Positions 5,801 through 15,089 are shown, counted from the stretch's first letter. The stretch is 17,733 nucleotides of DNA from Candidatus Hodarchaeota archaeon (GCA_016839665.1 JAEOTU010000214.1:1-17733), one strand, 5' to 3'. The notes: generated from the letters alone by a model not told the origin. Program-made: numbers and translations.

Positions 5801-6871
5801 ATGAAATCGGTACAAGAGCATTGGGCTATTTTTGTCGAGGGTACTGAAATAAAATGGACATTTGGTGATCCTAGTCCTGAATTCCTTGAAGTTGTATCAA
5901 ATTTTTTGATGGGGTTAGGAAATCTGGGTAAAGAATTATTTGGTGAAGGGATCGCTAGTATCAATTTCGAACGAAAAGGAAGAGCAGGCTTGAAGGCCTC
6001 TGAAATTTTTATTATTTCGCTCCAGGACCAATTCTTTCTGATTATTTCTGATCCTGCTGTAACTCTGTTATTAATTGATGCAGAAGGAGGAATTCCAGAA
6101 GATATTTCAGATATAATGATGGCTGTTCTGGTAGGTCAAGCATCTGTCTTATACTCAAATATGATTATGGATGCGGACTCAGATACCAAGGAAGATATCG
6201 AAAATGAGTTTCGGGGGATAATTCTTGACATTAATGAGCGGTATCAGGATGAGGGCGTCATTGATTCCATTATTGGTAAAGCGGGAAGTAACTTCTCCAT
6301 ACTCTCTTTCCAAGATTGTATGCTCCTTCATTTTTATCTTCGTAAGCACGCGGAAAAGTCGAGTTATATTGCTACAGAGAGAGGATGGGCAATGATTGCT
6401 AATCTTGAAGGATTTGATATCCCTTTTTCATTTGGTTCCCTTACAAATCTAGGAATCTGGGGAGGGTTCTTCGCAGCTATAGTAGGATTTATTCAGTCAC
6501 TATTTGACTCGAAACCAAAGTTCATTTCGTTTGGAACAACCGAAATTCATAAACTCCGGTTTGTTTTCGGTAAGAATTACTTTATGTGTATTGACACAGG
6601 TTTAATTTCAGATCTATTACTACAAAAACAGTTTCAGAAGGAATTATTTCTCACACCATATTCAATCCTGAATGACATGAGTAGTGGGTTAAAAAAATTG
6701 CTAATTGAGGAGCTTCTTCAATACCATGAATCTCGACTAAACCAATTAAGTGCTGCAGCCCTCTTAGACAGTTTTGTTGGTGATGAGGAGACGTTAGACG
6801 ACTTAACTCAAGATGAGCGAATCATCCGTATCTGGGGGAAATTATTACTGACATTTCAGAAAGAGCGTTAA
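5801..6871 (+). CDS. Tandem roadblock/longin-like domain protein (Asgard-type)
   Basis: A 356-residue protein with no signal peptide. Two segments share one layout. The first is residues about 7-125: WAIFVEGTEIKWTF, a helix through LGNLGKELFG, then strands IASINFERKG, EIFIISLQ and FFLIISDP, then a long helix. The second is residues about 195-320: WAMIANLEGFDIPFSFG, a helix through GFIQSLF, then PKFISFGTTEIHKLRFVFG and YFMCIDTG, then helices. Each reads as the beta-beta-alpha-beta-beta-beta-alpha pattern of longin/roadblock folds, which in Asgard archaea and eukaryotes act as platforms for small GTPases. The assignment rests on fold pattern and not on sequence identity. The stretch GIWGGFFAAIVGFI is best read as the hydrophobic helix of the second domain and not as a membrane anchor. 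No GTPase gene is adjacent. Its stop overlaps that of the convergent PIN gene. Confidence 0.55.
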   Translation: MKSVQEHWAIFVEGTEIKWTFGDPSPEFLEVVSNFLMGLGNLGKELFGEGIASINFERKGRAGLKASEIFIISLQDQFFLIISDPAVTLLLIDAEGGIPEDISDIMMAVLVGQASVLYSNMIMDADSDTKEDIENEFRGIILDINERYQDEGVIDSIIGKAGSNFSILSFQDCMLLHFYLRKHAEKSSYIATERGWAMIANLEGFDIPFSFGSLTNLGIWGGFFAAIVGFIQSLFDSKPKFISFGTTEIHKLRFVFGKNYFMCIDTGLISDLLLQKQFQKELFLTPYSILNDMSSGLKKLLIEELLQYHESRLNQLSAAALLDSFVGDEETLDDLTQDERIIRIWGKLLLTFQKER

Positions 6872-7404
6872 TTTTCTGAGAAGGAGTCATCACTATTCTT
6901 CTGCGCTTTGATAATTTCTGGGTCAATTGAAATAACATCTATCTTATTGTACATTTCAAAGGGTCTTTTCTTCATTTCTACTTCAAGATCTTGTTTTTTC
7001 TTAAAGAGAACGGGAATCTTATATCGTTTTGAGATTGATAACGAAAAGCAATCAGACATTGACAAGTTTCGTTTAGCTTTGAATTCTCCTGCGATATATC
7101 GTAATTTATTCGTTGAAACAACCTTGGTGAATTTCATTAGCTCCTCTACAGCTTCCTCAGCAAAGTCAACCCCTTTTTGTTTACAGATTACAGAGAATAA
7201 TTCAGTTATAGTATAATCATGAATGTATATTGTCTTTACTTCCGAATTATTGAAAATCTCCTCTGTTACTAATTCAGCCAGAGGTCCATTTGTAAAGAAT
7301 TCGAGAAGTAAACCTGTATCAAGTGCAATACTGCCAGAGATACTAAGATGCTTTTGAATTTCTTCTTGTACTTGTTCCTGTGTTTCTATATTACTTCCTT
7401 TCAA
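6868..7404 (-). CDS. PIN-domain protein (VapC-like putative ribonuclease)
   Basis: A 178-residue soluble protein. SIALDTGLLLEFF places the first PIN acidic residue at Asp29, TITELFSVICKQKG the second at Glu68, and LSMSDCFSLSISKRYKIPVLF the third at Asp118. The usual fourth Asp of the [TS]-x-D motif is replaced in FKKKQDL, where Asp139 is the only nearby acid, so activity may be altered. PIN domains are Mg2+-dependent ribonucleases, often toxins, but no antitoxin-like gene lies next to it. The start is TTG at 7404, preceded by GAGAGGAAAGAG, and it lies inside the last codons of the upstream beta-helix gene (14-base overlap), which implies translational coupling. The stop overlaps the stop of the convergent gene in a shared TTAA (6868-6871). 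Confidence 0.75.
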   Translation of the reverse strand: MKGSNIETQEQVQEEIQKHLSISGSIALDTGLLLEFFTNGPLAELVTEEIFNNSEVKTIYIHDYTITELFSVICKQKGVDFAEEAVEELMKFTKVVSTNKLRYIAGEFKAKRNLSMSDCFSLSISKRYKIPVLFKKKQDLEVEMKKRPFEMYNKIDVISIDPEIIKAQKNSDDSFSEN

Positions 7405-9538
7405 GTTCTCTTTCCTCTCGTAAATTATTCGCTGCTTCAGAAATATCGATTATCCCACGAAATTCCACGGCAAATTGCTTTCGAAAAACACGCCTTTTCA
7501 TAATCTGGCGAATATACATCGCTGTTCCGAATGCTAAGGCGATAATTACTACGAATATCAATTGAATAATAGTAATGAGGTCATTCATCCAACTGAGATC
7601 AGCATCAACATGTAACCAGACAAGATCACAATATAACAACGATGAATTTTCTACTGTTGAATTTAACTGCAATGTAACGTTATGAGTTCCAACAGATAAT
7701 CGAAGATCCAATAGGTTAATGGTGACCAAACTTGAATTGATGTTGTAATTCACTGGCTGGCCATCAAGGAAAACCCCCACCTCTGTTCCTGGACTTATTG
7801 ACCACTCTATAGTTTGATTCTCATTCTGAACAACTGTGAGATCTCGTGGATGTGTACTTCCTATTGTTTCTTCCTTTAACAGATCAAGTGAAAGAAGAGG
7901 AGCTCTATCAACGAGGCCCCAATCAACTGAAGCGGAAAAATAATTATCACCTACCATATTGTTATCCTGATCGTTAAATTGCTTTCCATCCCAATAATTT
8001 CCCCACTTGCCATTATCTAAATTTACCTGAAGGACACTGTATCCCACCACGTCAAATCTTGAATATCCTCCTTGACAATTTAAAAAAGCATTCTTGTATA
8101 TATTTACGTTTAAGAAATGCCCGTAATAGTTGTTTCCTAGAGATATAACGGCTTGGCCATCGATAGCTGCTCCTGCAGTTCCATTAATGATATTTCCAAC
8201 AATTATTGCAGGTAACTCAGTTCCTCCCACCCGTCCATAAAATGAGATGCCCTTCCCATTGGAATGGGTGATGTTATTTGAGACAAATTCAAACTCGGTT
8301 GTTGTCAAATCATCATACTTAATTCCAAATTCTTTGACATAAGATATTGTATTGTTTATGAGAGAAATATCGAAAGCTGGGTAATAGTCCACTGCAGTTA
8401 CTATTTCTCCACAGCGTATTCCACCTAATGATCCTCGTATTGTATTGCGTGCAGCATAAAGGCTATATCCACTTAAGTAAATTCCATATCTCCCCATTTG
8501 AATGATATCACAGTCAATAATTCCACATCCACCAAATGTTAATACGAACGGATTATACTGAAACGGATCAAAATATCTTCCTACTCCCTTGATATAAATA
8601 CCGTCTGCTGTCCCATTAAAAAGAGAATTGTTTGAAATAATAATATCCTCATAGAGCTCTAGGTTCCCTGGCTCATTATCCCATTTGACCCCAGTTCCAA
8701 AGTGTTCGACTGAATTATCACCAACAAAAGTATGACTACATGATTGAAATTCTATTGCATATGTTTTTTGCCCCGAGAAGTAGGAATAGCTGACATTAAT
8801 GTTATTGCAGCTCTTTAAAGAAATCCCTGAACCAGGATGGGAGTAAAAAGAATTGTTGATAAAAAATAGATTATTAGAAGACCTTCCTATTATTCCATCA
8901 TAGATGTTTTTTATAAAAAAGTTATTCGAGACATTCACCCAATAACAATCACGTATATCAATCCCTGTATACCCTTGTAGAAATTTGGATCCTTCAATAA
9001 CTACAGCAGAATTACTAATTAAGAAACCTGAAGAACCTCTTTGACCGAAATCCGAGAATGTGCTATTTGAGACTATAATCGTCCCTCCTAAAAAGCGGAT
9101 AAGGCAAGGTGCTGCAGAACTCTTATTCCTGAAGAGATTAGAATTGTGTATTTCCAACCTAGAACCAGTTCCAATTTCCCAGGTAAGAGCTGTACTGTTT
9201 GTCGCCAAAAATGAAATGTTACAAGAATCTATAGTTACTGATGTTGAAGAGGGGAAGGATATTGAGTTGTTGATTTCAAAATTTGTCTTATTCCACTGGA
9301 TTGTGAGATCATAATTTTGTGCTTCTGATTTAGTAGATTTTGGGATAACTGTATGCGTTATCAAATCAGGGAGAGAACAAACAGTTTCAGAATCAATGAG
9401 ATCTTCATTTAGAAAAGAATCTTTTATATTTGAATTTTTAAAGCTGAAAAAGAGTAAAAGAAAAGTAAATAGGCAAAAATGAATTATATGGGCATTTCTT
9501 TTGGTGTACAAAGTTAAGATCACATTTTTCCGAACCAT
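7391..9538 (-). CDS. Secreted, membrane-anchored right-handed beta-helix (NosD-like) surface protein, downstream paralogue
   Basis: A 715-residue protein. A hydrophobic signal segment at about 18-33 (IIHFCLFTFLLLFFSF) is followed by irregular repeats of about 23 residues rich in Asn, Ser, Ile and Gly (for example SFYSHPGSGISLKSCNNINV), typical of parallel beta-helix/NosD proteins. The array closes with a NosD-type cap, KWGNYWDGKQFNDQDNNMVG...VDRAPL. Next comes an Ig-like segment (about 575-650, SPGTEVGVFLDGQPVNYN and SVGTHNVTLQLN), one membrane helix (about 655-679) and a basic cytoplasmic tail (680-715) beginning KRRVFRKQFAVEFRGIID. Many Asn-x-Ser/Thr sites suggest heavy N-glycosylation outside the cell. 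Such folds bind or process polysaccharide, but no catalytic residues are identified. The ATG at 9538 has AAAGGA about 13 bases upstream. It lies 38 bases after its paralogue in one operon. Confidence 0.9.
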   Translation of the reverse strand: MVRKNVILTLYTKRNAHIIHFCLFTFLLLFFSFKNSNIKDSFLNEDLIDSETVCSLPDLITHTVIPKSTKSEAQNYDLTIQWNKTNFEINNSISFPSSTSVTIDSCNISFLATNSTALTWEIGTGSRLEIHNSNLFRNKSSAAPCLIRFLGGTIIVSNSTFSDFGQRGSSGFLISNSAVVIEGSKFLQGYTGIDIRDCYWVNVSNNFFIKNIYDGIIGRSSNNLFFINNSFYSHPGSGISLKSCNNINVSYSYFSGQKTYAIEFQSCSHTFVGDNSVEHFGTGVKWDNEPGNLELYEDIIISNNSLFNGTADGIYIKGVGRYFDPFQYNPFVLTFGGCGIIDCDIIQMGRYGIYLSGYSLYAARNTIRGSLGGIRCGEIVTAVDYYPAFDISLINNTISYVKEFGIKYDDLTTTEFEFVSNNITHSNGKGISFYGRVGGTELPAIIVGNIINGTAGAAIDGQAVISLGNNYYGHFLNVNIYKNAFLNCQGGYSRFDVVGYSVLQVNLDNGKWGNYWDGKQFNDQDNNMVGDNYFSASVDWGLVDRAPLLSLDLLKEETIGSTHPRDLTVVQNENQTIEWSISPGTEVGVFLDGQPVNYNINSSLVTINLLDLRLSVGTHNVTLQLNSTVENSSLLYCDLVWLHVDADLSWMNDLITIIQLIFVVIIALAFGTAMYIRQIMKRRVFRKQFAVEFRGIIDISEAANNLREERELERK

Positions 9539-9576
9539 TCAGACTTAATCCTTTTACTATATTCTTCTCAGATCCT

Positions 9577-11688
9577 TTATTTTTCATGATTTCTTGGAGT
9601 GTTGAAATCTTCCTCTACTTGGGAGAGATCGATTATCCCACGAAATTCCACAGCAAATTGCTTTCGAAATACACGCCTTTTCATAATTTGGCGGATATAT
9701 ATCGCTGTTCCGAAAGCTAAGGCGATAATTATTACGAATACTATTTGAAAAATAATAACTATGTCATCCATCCAACTAAGATCCGCATCAACATGCACCC
9801 AGACAAGATCATGATACAATAAAGATGAATTTTCCGATGTTGAGTTTAAGAGTAAAGTAATATTATGTGTTCCAACGGATAGGTGTAGATCTAATAATTC
9901 TACAGTAACTATTGTTGAATTAATTGTGAAGTTCACTAATTCATCATCAACGAATATCTCAACCTCTGTACCTGGACTGATAGACCACTGCACTGTCTTA
10001 TTCTCATTTTGTACAATTGTAAGATCTCGTGGATGTGTACTCCCTATTGTTTCTTCCTTTAACAGATCTAGTGAAAGAAGAGGAGCTCTATCAACAAGAC
10101 CCCAATCAATTGATGCGGAAAAATAATTATCACCTATCATGTTGCTATCCTGATCACTAAACTGCTTTTCATCCCAATAGTTCCCCCACTTGCCGTTATC
10201 CATATTAACCTGAAGGACACTGTATCCTGTAACGTCAAATCTCGAATAACCTCCTTGACAATTCAAAAAAGCGTTTTTAAAGATATTTACGTTTAAGAAA
10301 TGTCCACGATAATTACCTCCCAGAGTTCTAACGGCTTGACCATCGATACCTGCCCCTACCGTGTTATTGATGATATTTCCAACAATTATTGCAGGCGAAT
10401 CAGTACCTCCTACCCGTCCATAAAATGAAATACCCATCCCATTGGAATGGGAAATATTGTTTGAGAGAATTTCAAAATAGGTAGTAGAATAATCATTGTA
10501 TTTTATTCCAAATTCCTCGATGTGAGTTATTTGATTAAACCTGATGTATAGATAATATGCAGGGTACCAAAGCCATTGGGATATCTCCCCACAATAAATC
10601 CCCCCTTTTGCGATTGTTATAGAGTTACGTGCCGCATAAAGAAATTCTCCAGTAAATTTAATAGCATATCCATCTATTTGAGTAATATTATTGTCTAAGA
10701 CAAAAGCCCTTTGAAATGTTAGAAATTGCTGGAAAAAAATATCACTTCCTCTCGAAGCCTCTCCGTCAATATAAATAGCAGTACCAGTACCATTGTAGAA
10801 CGAGTTGTTTGAAATCAAGGTATTTTCATGAATTCTATAGTCCCCGTTTGCATTTTGGATCTTAACCCCAGTTCCAAAGTGTTTGACAGAATTATTGAGA
10901 AAAGTTGTATAATTGCAGGATTGAAATTCTGTTGCGTAATAGACATCAGAAAACTGAGAAAAACTTATATTCACATCTTCACACCTTTTTAACAAGACTG
11001 CAGGGCCAGGGTGCGATTCAAAAGAAGAATTTACGATTAAGATGGATTCCGAAGATTCCCCGATTATCCCATTGTATATATTCTCCTTAAAGTAACAATT
11101 TGATATTTTCAACCAATAACAATCCATAAAATAGAATCCTGTAAAACCTTGTAGAAAATTTGAATTTTCCACAAGTACAGCGGAATTTATCACAGAAAAA
11201 CCTGGAGTTCCTCTTCTCCCTAAATCTGAAACTGTAGAATTTGTGATAATTACTGATCCCCCTATAATTTGGATATAACAAGCCGTTGTTGAATTACTAT
11301 TTCTGAAAATCTTTGAGTTATGAATTTCCAATTGGGAACCAGAGCCTAATCCCCAAGTAAAAACAGTGTTGTTATTGGCTAATAATGAAATATTACATGA
11401 ATTTATTACAATAGAAGTTGAAGGAGAAAAGTATAATGATTCATTTATCACAATATCAGTATTGTTCCATTGGATAGTTTGATCAAATTCCTGTTGATTC
11501 ATTTTGGAGTTCATTGGGATTTTTTGAATAAATGAGAGATTATCTATTAATTGTATGGGATCGATATTTTTGCTAATAAATTCTCGATTTGAACTATTGA
11601 AATTCAATGAATGAGCAGTTAATGGTATCAATAAAGTACTAAGAATTATTATAAAAGAAATACATCGTCTATTCAAAGGACAAATCAC
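9577..11688 (-). CDS. Secreted, membrane-anchored right-handed beta-helix (NosD-like) surface protein, upstream paralogue
   Basis: A 703-residue tandem paralogue of the gene at 7391-9538 with the same architecture: signal peptide (about 9-27, CISFIIILSTLLIPLTAHS), beta-helix repeats, NosD-type cap (KWGNYWDEKQFSDQDSNMIG), Ig-like segment, membrane helix (about 644-668) and cytoplasmic tail (669-703). Identity is lowest in the first beta-helix half and very high in the cap and tail; the tail residues KRRVFRKQFAVEFRGIID are the same in both. The outer face probably interacts with glycans or other cells, and the ligand is unknown. The start is GTG at 11688. A TATA-like CTGTTTAAAAAG-type element lies about 30 bases upstream, so the message is probably near-leaderless. 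It is the first gene of a three-gene operon with the second paralogue and the PIN gene. Confidence 0.9.
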   Translation of the reverse strand: MICPLNRRCISFIIILSTLLIPLTAHSLNFNSSNREFISKNIDPIQLIDNLSFIQKIPMNSKMNQQEFDQTIQWNNTDIVINESLYFSPSTSIVINSCNISLLANNNTVFTWGLGSGSQLEIHNSKIFRNSNSTTACYIQIIGGSVIITNSTVSDLGRRGTPGFSVINSAVLVENSNFLQGFTGFYFMDCYWLKISNCYFKENIYNGIIGESSESILIVNSSFESHPGPAVLLKRCEDVNISFSQFSDVYYATEFQSCNYTTFLNNSVKHFGTGVKIQNANGDYRIHENTLISNNSFYNGTGTAIYIDGEASRGSDIFFQQFLTFQRAFVLDNNITQIDGYAIKFTGEFLYAARNSITIAKGGIYCGEISQWLWYPAYYLYIRFNQITHIEEFGIKYNDYSTTYFEILSNNISHSNGMGISFYGRVGGTDSPAIIVGNIINNTVGAGIDGQAVRTLGGNYRGHFLNVNIFKNAFLNCQGGYSRFDVTGYSVLQVNMDNGKWGNYWDEKQFSDQDSNMIGDNYFSASIDWGLVDRAPLLSLDLLKEETIGSTHPRDLTIVQNENKTVQWSISPGTEVEIFVDDELVNFTINSTIVTVELLDLHLSVGTHNITLLLNSTSENSSLLYHDLVWVHVDADLSWMDDIVIIFQIVFVIIIALAFGTAIYIRQIMKRRVFRKQFAVEFRGIIDLSQVEEDFNTPRNHEK

Positions 11689-11714
11689 GCTACTTTAAAA
11701 CAGCTAAAAATCTA

Positions 11715-11724
11715 CTTTTTAAAC
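11715..11724 (-). promoter_or_regulatory. TATA-like element of the beta-helix operon
   Basis: The minus strand reads GTTTAAAAAG, centred near 11720, about 30 bases before the GTG start at 11688. A second candidate (GATATAAATTC, about 11740-11749) would add about 25 bases of leader. Confidence 0.35.
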
Positions 11725-11775
11725 AAAAATTCTTATGAATTTATATCATTTTATAATTGGACTTTACCAGGAGTT

Positions 11776-11989
11776 TTAAATTGCATTATTTTTTTTTAAA
11801 TATTCCATAATCTTCATCACAGGCTGGTTTCTATTGACGAGTAAATTCCTTTAATGTCTTCTCTTTCATTAGAAAGTTACTATTAGGATAGAGATTTTGT
11901 TTTGATAGATAATAGCAATAAGAACACTCCAGATTACAAACTGGACCGCGTGATTTGATCATAATATGAAAAGAAGGAGGGGGAATCAT
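11776..11989 (-). pseudogene. Remnant of an anaerobic sulfatase-maturase-type radical SAM gene
   Basis: From ATG 11989 the minus strand encodes 52 residues that end at TAG (11831-11833). They begin MIPPPSFHIMIKSRGPVCNL and continue ECSYCYYLSKQNLYPNS up to LKEFTRQ. This is the N-terminus of anSME-type radical SAM/SPASM enzymes: a FHxMxKxxGPxCNLxCxYCYYL motif with the CxxxCxxC iron-sulfur cysteines (Cys18, Cys22, Cys25), followed by the LYP and xxxFxRQ positions. Full proteins have around 370-400 residues, so nearly all of the catalytic barrel and both SPASM cluster regions are missing. In another frame, up to TAA at 11776, PVMKIMEYLKKNNAI weakly resembles a family C-terminus, which would mean an internal deletion. 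An A9 run (minus strand) lies within it. The rest of 11689-12072 holds the operon promoter and nothing else recognisable. Confidence 0.7.
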
Positions 11990-12072
11990 CCTATCACATT
12001 ATTAGAGGAGTAGTGAGCCTATTCTATGTTCTTTGCTATCGCTAAGCGGTAATCAAAAGATCCAATAAGAGA

Positions 12073-14979
12073 TTATTCTCCTCTTAGGATACTCGCAATT
12101 TCGAATGTTGATATTCTCCTAAGGCGAGTGAGATTCACGATGAGTACAAAACCAAGGATTAGGACAACAGCAAGAAATAGTAAGAATGGTGGTACAACTA
12201 AATCAAGTCGAAAAGCATTGTAAGGGGAGACTGTAACTCCACGAGATGTAATGAGAAAACTTACGCCAAATAAAACTCCAGTAATTACTCCAACACTCAA
12301 ACTGATTATAGATAACACACCTGATTCCTTGAACACAAGTTTCATGATTTTTCTTTGAGTTGCACCTAAAGATAGAAACATGGCAAATTCCGTGAGACGT
12401 TCGTCTAATAATGTTTGGTAAAAGGTGGAGATCCCAAGTAAACAGATGAATATTGCTCCAAGGCAGTTTAAAGTTAAAATTCCTTGGACACCAGCAAGTT
12501 GGAGAAAATTTTGATTGGATTGAAGGACGTATGAAGAAGTAAACACTCCACGAACAGCAGGATTCAATCCCCTAATTTCTTCAATTATGGAATTAATAGA
12601 ACTAGAATCAGATTGTAATCGAACAAGGAATGTGCTTGCTGCATCAATGTCAAAATCTAGCAACAAGTCCTCATGGACAATTGCATATCCTCCAAAATCA
12701 AAAGTACCTATTTTCTGGTCAGAGAGATATAGCGGTCCTATCCCCGGAGCGGAATCAATGATGGCTCTGATTGTGAGGTCATATTCAGTATTATGTCCAG
12801 TAAACCCAAATGTCTCAATCGTAGAACCAATTTCCCATTGAAAGATCTCCGTGATCTTGCTACTAACAATAATAGAATTATACCTACTATAATTTGATAT
12901 AATTGACCAAAGTTCTTTGGGAGGAGGGCCAAATGCGATTGAAGCTTCCTCAATCGGACAAATATTGTCGTATGTTTCTGGATTGATACCTACTAAAAGG
13001 AATGCGTATTTCGCAGGTGTAAGAATTTGATATTGCAAGAATCCAACGCAGCTTTCGACACCCTCAATTTGTTCAACCTGTCTTGTAAATAAATTCATAT
13101 TGATTTCTGGATCTAGTAGGACTTTTAGATCACCTCCGATAAGATAATCAGCATTTTTTACACCATTTTCATGGAGGCTCTGGAAGTAAATTAGTGAGAA
13201 TCCTGTTAAACTAACAGTTAAGGCTAATAATGCCATTAAGCTCAGATATTGAGATTTTCGTCTGAACAAACTTAGCCAAGTCAATTTTCTACGTGGATTT
13301 TTGAATATATTTAAAGTTCCCAAAAACGATTCCAAAAATTGTAATATATATTGCGGTGAAAAAAATGAGATTAGAATCCATAAACTCATTACAATTACCA
13401 AGACCAATGGAACTAGTTGGAATGAAATACCTAAAACTCCTAACTCTTTGAGAATAACTGGAGAAACAAGCGGGAAGATTGCAAAAAGCGCTAGAACACC
13501 GATTAGAAAGAATAATGAGTTTTTTCCGAAAGATTTTCTAGAAAACATCCTACTGGACGGCTTAGTCCCTTCCAAACGTTGTAAATTCGTGAGAAGAGTA
13601 AGAAAACGGAATGAAAAATACGCAAAATTTATGAAAGTCAGAATAATAACTCCTACGACGGTCATCAATGCCCTAGAATTCAATATTAACTGAACTCCTG
13701 ATCCTAGAGAAGGAAGAAGTTGCGAAAAATCTAAAAAACCTGATGTACTCATTAACACATCGATAAAAATAAATCCTGAGAAGATCCCGCCAAAAGTGCC
13801 AATCAAAGTCAAAATAAAGAATTGTCCGAATTCAACGAATAAGATCTGACGATCTATTGTGCCTCGTAACCGTAAATATTGCAGCTTTTGAAACATTTGA
13901 TCATCTGCTAATCTTCTTACCAATACTAAGAATAGAACCTCTGATAGAATCACAAGGGGAAGGAGGAGGAGCGAAATAACTAAGCGGGATTGTTCATAAT
14001 AATGCAATAGAGAATTTACTTCCTCATTTTGAGCATATACTCTAAAAAAACCCTGTTGAGCAATACGAGCACCCATATATTCAATTTCAGGTACTATCTT
14101 TGACAGGGAACCGAGTTGAGCTGCTTTTTGTCTATCCGTTCTTACAAATAGTCTAGGAAAGAACCCATTAGATTCCATAAACTCTACATCACTTGCATTA
14201 AGTAATTCATGGGAGACAAATAACCCATCACCCAGGGTTTCTTGATAGAAAGTATATTCTAATTGATTTAATCCTGTTGGGATGCGATCATAAATTGCAC
14301 TAATCCTCATATTTTCAAAAGCAAGCGGGTATAATGCTCCCAAATTCGTGAAACCATCTGGTAGATAATCTCGAGACGCAGAGAACTCAATTGGATCACC
14401 TACCTGATAATCATGCTCACAAGTTTCCTCTAACAGATTTAACATACGACGTGAAATTATTATGCCAGAGTTATCCTCATTAAATGTGATTTGACTCCCT
14501 GGTTCAAATTGTAGCAATGGTTCAATGTTTTTAATATAGTCTGGCGGGACAAAATAAACCCCATCTACAAATCGAGTCAAATCTGTGGTAATATAGAAAT
14601 CGAAAGGGTCTGTTGGACTAAGTACATTGAATCCTGGACTTCGATAATTCAAATTATAGAGAAACATTGATTTATGAATAACAGCAACAGACTCAACAAG
14701 GGGTTCCGTTTCTAGATACCATTGAAGTGTTGAAAAAGCATTTGGATTGTGAAAGATTTGAGACACCTGAAGTTCATAACCATGACTTTTGAAAGTCTTT
14801 TCGACAACCAAATCTGGTGAAACTTCAATCCAACCTAACATAGCAATAGTACTACTCAGAACCAGTATAGTCGTGACAACAATGGTCGATGACCGCAGAA
14901 TATTCTTATAAATACTCTTAATGATGAATTCTAACAGAAATTTGAAGGATAATAACATCGAACTCTCAAGAAGATCCAT
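12073..14979 (-). CDS. FtsX/MacB-type ABC transporter permease, two-FtsX-domain form
   Basis: A 968-residue membrane protein. A first transmembrane helix (about 24-50) is followed by a large extracytoplasmic domain (about 50-335), then three helices of the first FtsX module (about 335-470) and a further helical pair (about 490-550). After that come another membrane helix (about 583-605), a second extracytoplasmic domain (about 610-830) and the second FtsX module. That module contains TLLDERLTEFAMFLSLGATQ, the cytoplasmic coupling loop typical of FtsX permeases, and ends LRRISTFEIASILRGE. MacB/LolE-like systems use ATP to move or release substrates at the outer face, and no ATPase gene is present in the window. 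The start is uncertain: ATG 14979 is the longest, and ATG 14958 (Met8), with GAGAG just upstream, is a good alternative. It is divergent from the HTH/B-box regulator at 15130. Confidence 0.88.
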   Translation of the reverse strand: MDLLESSMLLSFKFLLEFIIKSIYKNILRSSTIVVTTILVLSSTIAMLGWIEVSPDLVVEKTFKSHGYELQVSQIFHNPNAFSTLQWYLETEPLVESVAVIHKSMFLYNLNYRSPGFNVLSPTDPFDFYITTDLTRFVDGVYFVPPDYIKNIEPLLQFEPGSQITFNEDNSGIIISRRMLNLLEETCEHDYQVGDPIEFSASRDYLPDGFTNLGALYPLAFENMRISAIYDRIPTGLNQLEYTFYQETLGDGLFVSHELLNASDVEFMESNGFFPRLFVRTDRQKAAQLGSLSKIVPEIEYMGARIAQQGFFRVYAQNEEVNSLLHYYEQSRLVISLLLLPLVILSEVLFLVLVRRLADDQMFQKLQYLRLRGTIDRQILFVEFGQFFILTLIGTFGGIFSGFIFIDVLMSTSGFLDFSQLLPSLGSGVQLILNSRALMTVVGVIILTFINFAYFSFRFLTLLTNLQRLEGTKPSSRMFSRKSFGKNSLFFLIGVLALFAIFPLVSPVILKELGVLGISFQLVPLVLVIVMSLWILISFFSPQYILQFLESFLGTLNIFKNPRRKLTWLSLFRRKSQYLSLMALLALTVSLTGFSLIYFQSLHENGVKNADYLIGGDLKVLLDPEINMNLFTRQVEQIEGVESCVGFLQYQILTPAKYAFLLVGINPETYDNICPIEEASIAFGPPPKELWSIISNYSRYNSIIVSSKITEIFQWEIGSTIETFGFTGHNTEYDLTIRAIIDSAPGIGPLYLSDQKIGTFDFGGYAIVHEDLLLDFDIDAASTFLVRLQSDSSSINSIIEEIRGLNPAVRGVFTSSYVLQSNQNFLQLAGVQGILTLNCLGAIFICLLGISTFYQTLLDERLTEFAMFLSLGATQRKIMKLVFKESGVLSIISLSVGVITGVLFGVSFLITSRGVTVSPYNAFRLDLVVPPFLLFLAVVLILGFVLIVNLTRLRRISTFEIASILRGE

Positions 14980-15089
14980 TAGGTTTAAAAAATAAGGTTT
15001 ATGCTTCCTGCACTTTTTCTCTTGAAATCGTGATGAACGAAAGAGATCTGTAATTCGCAGAATTTCTCCTCAAGAAAATGTTACAAATG

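Noticed and set aside
6455..6500. Hydrophobic stretch in the roadblock/longin-like protein as a transmembrane helix.
   Set aside because: It aligns with the first helix of domain 1 in the same protein and interrupts no topology signal; better read as a buried helix.
5801..11688. The hexapeptide EFRGII occurs both in the roadblock/longin-like protein and in the cytoplasmic tails of the beta-helix proteins.
   Set aside because: Six residues without surrounding similarity; probably chance, and the structural contexts differ.
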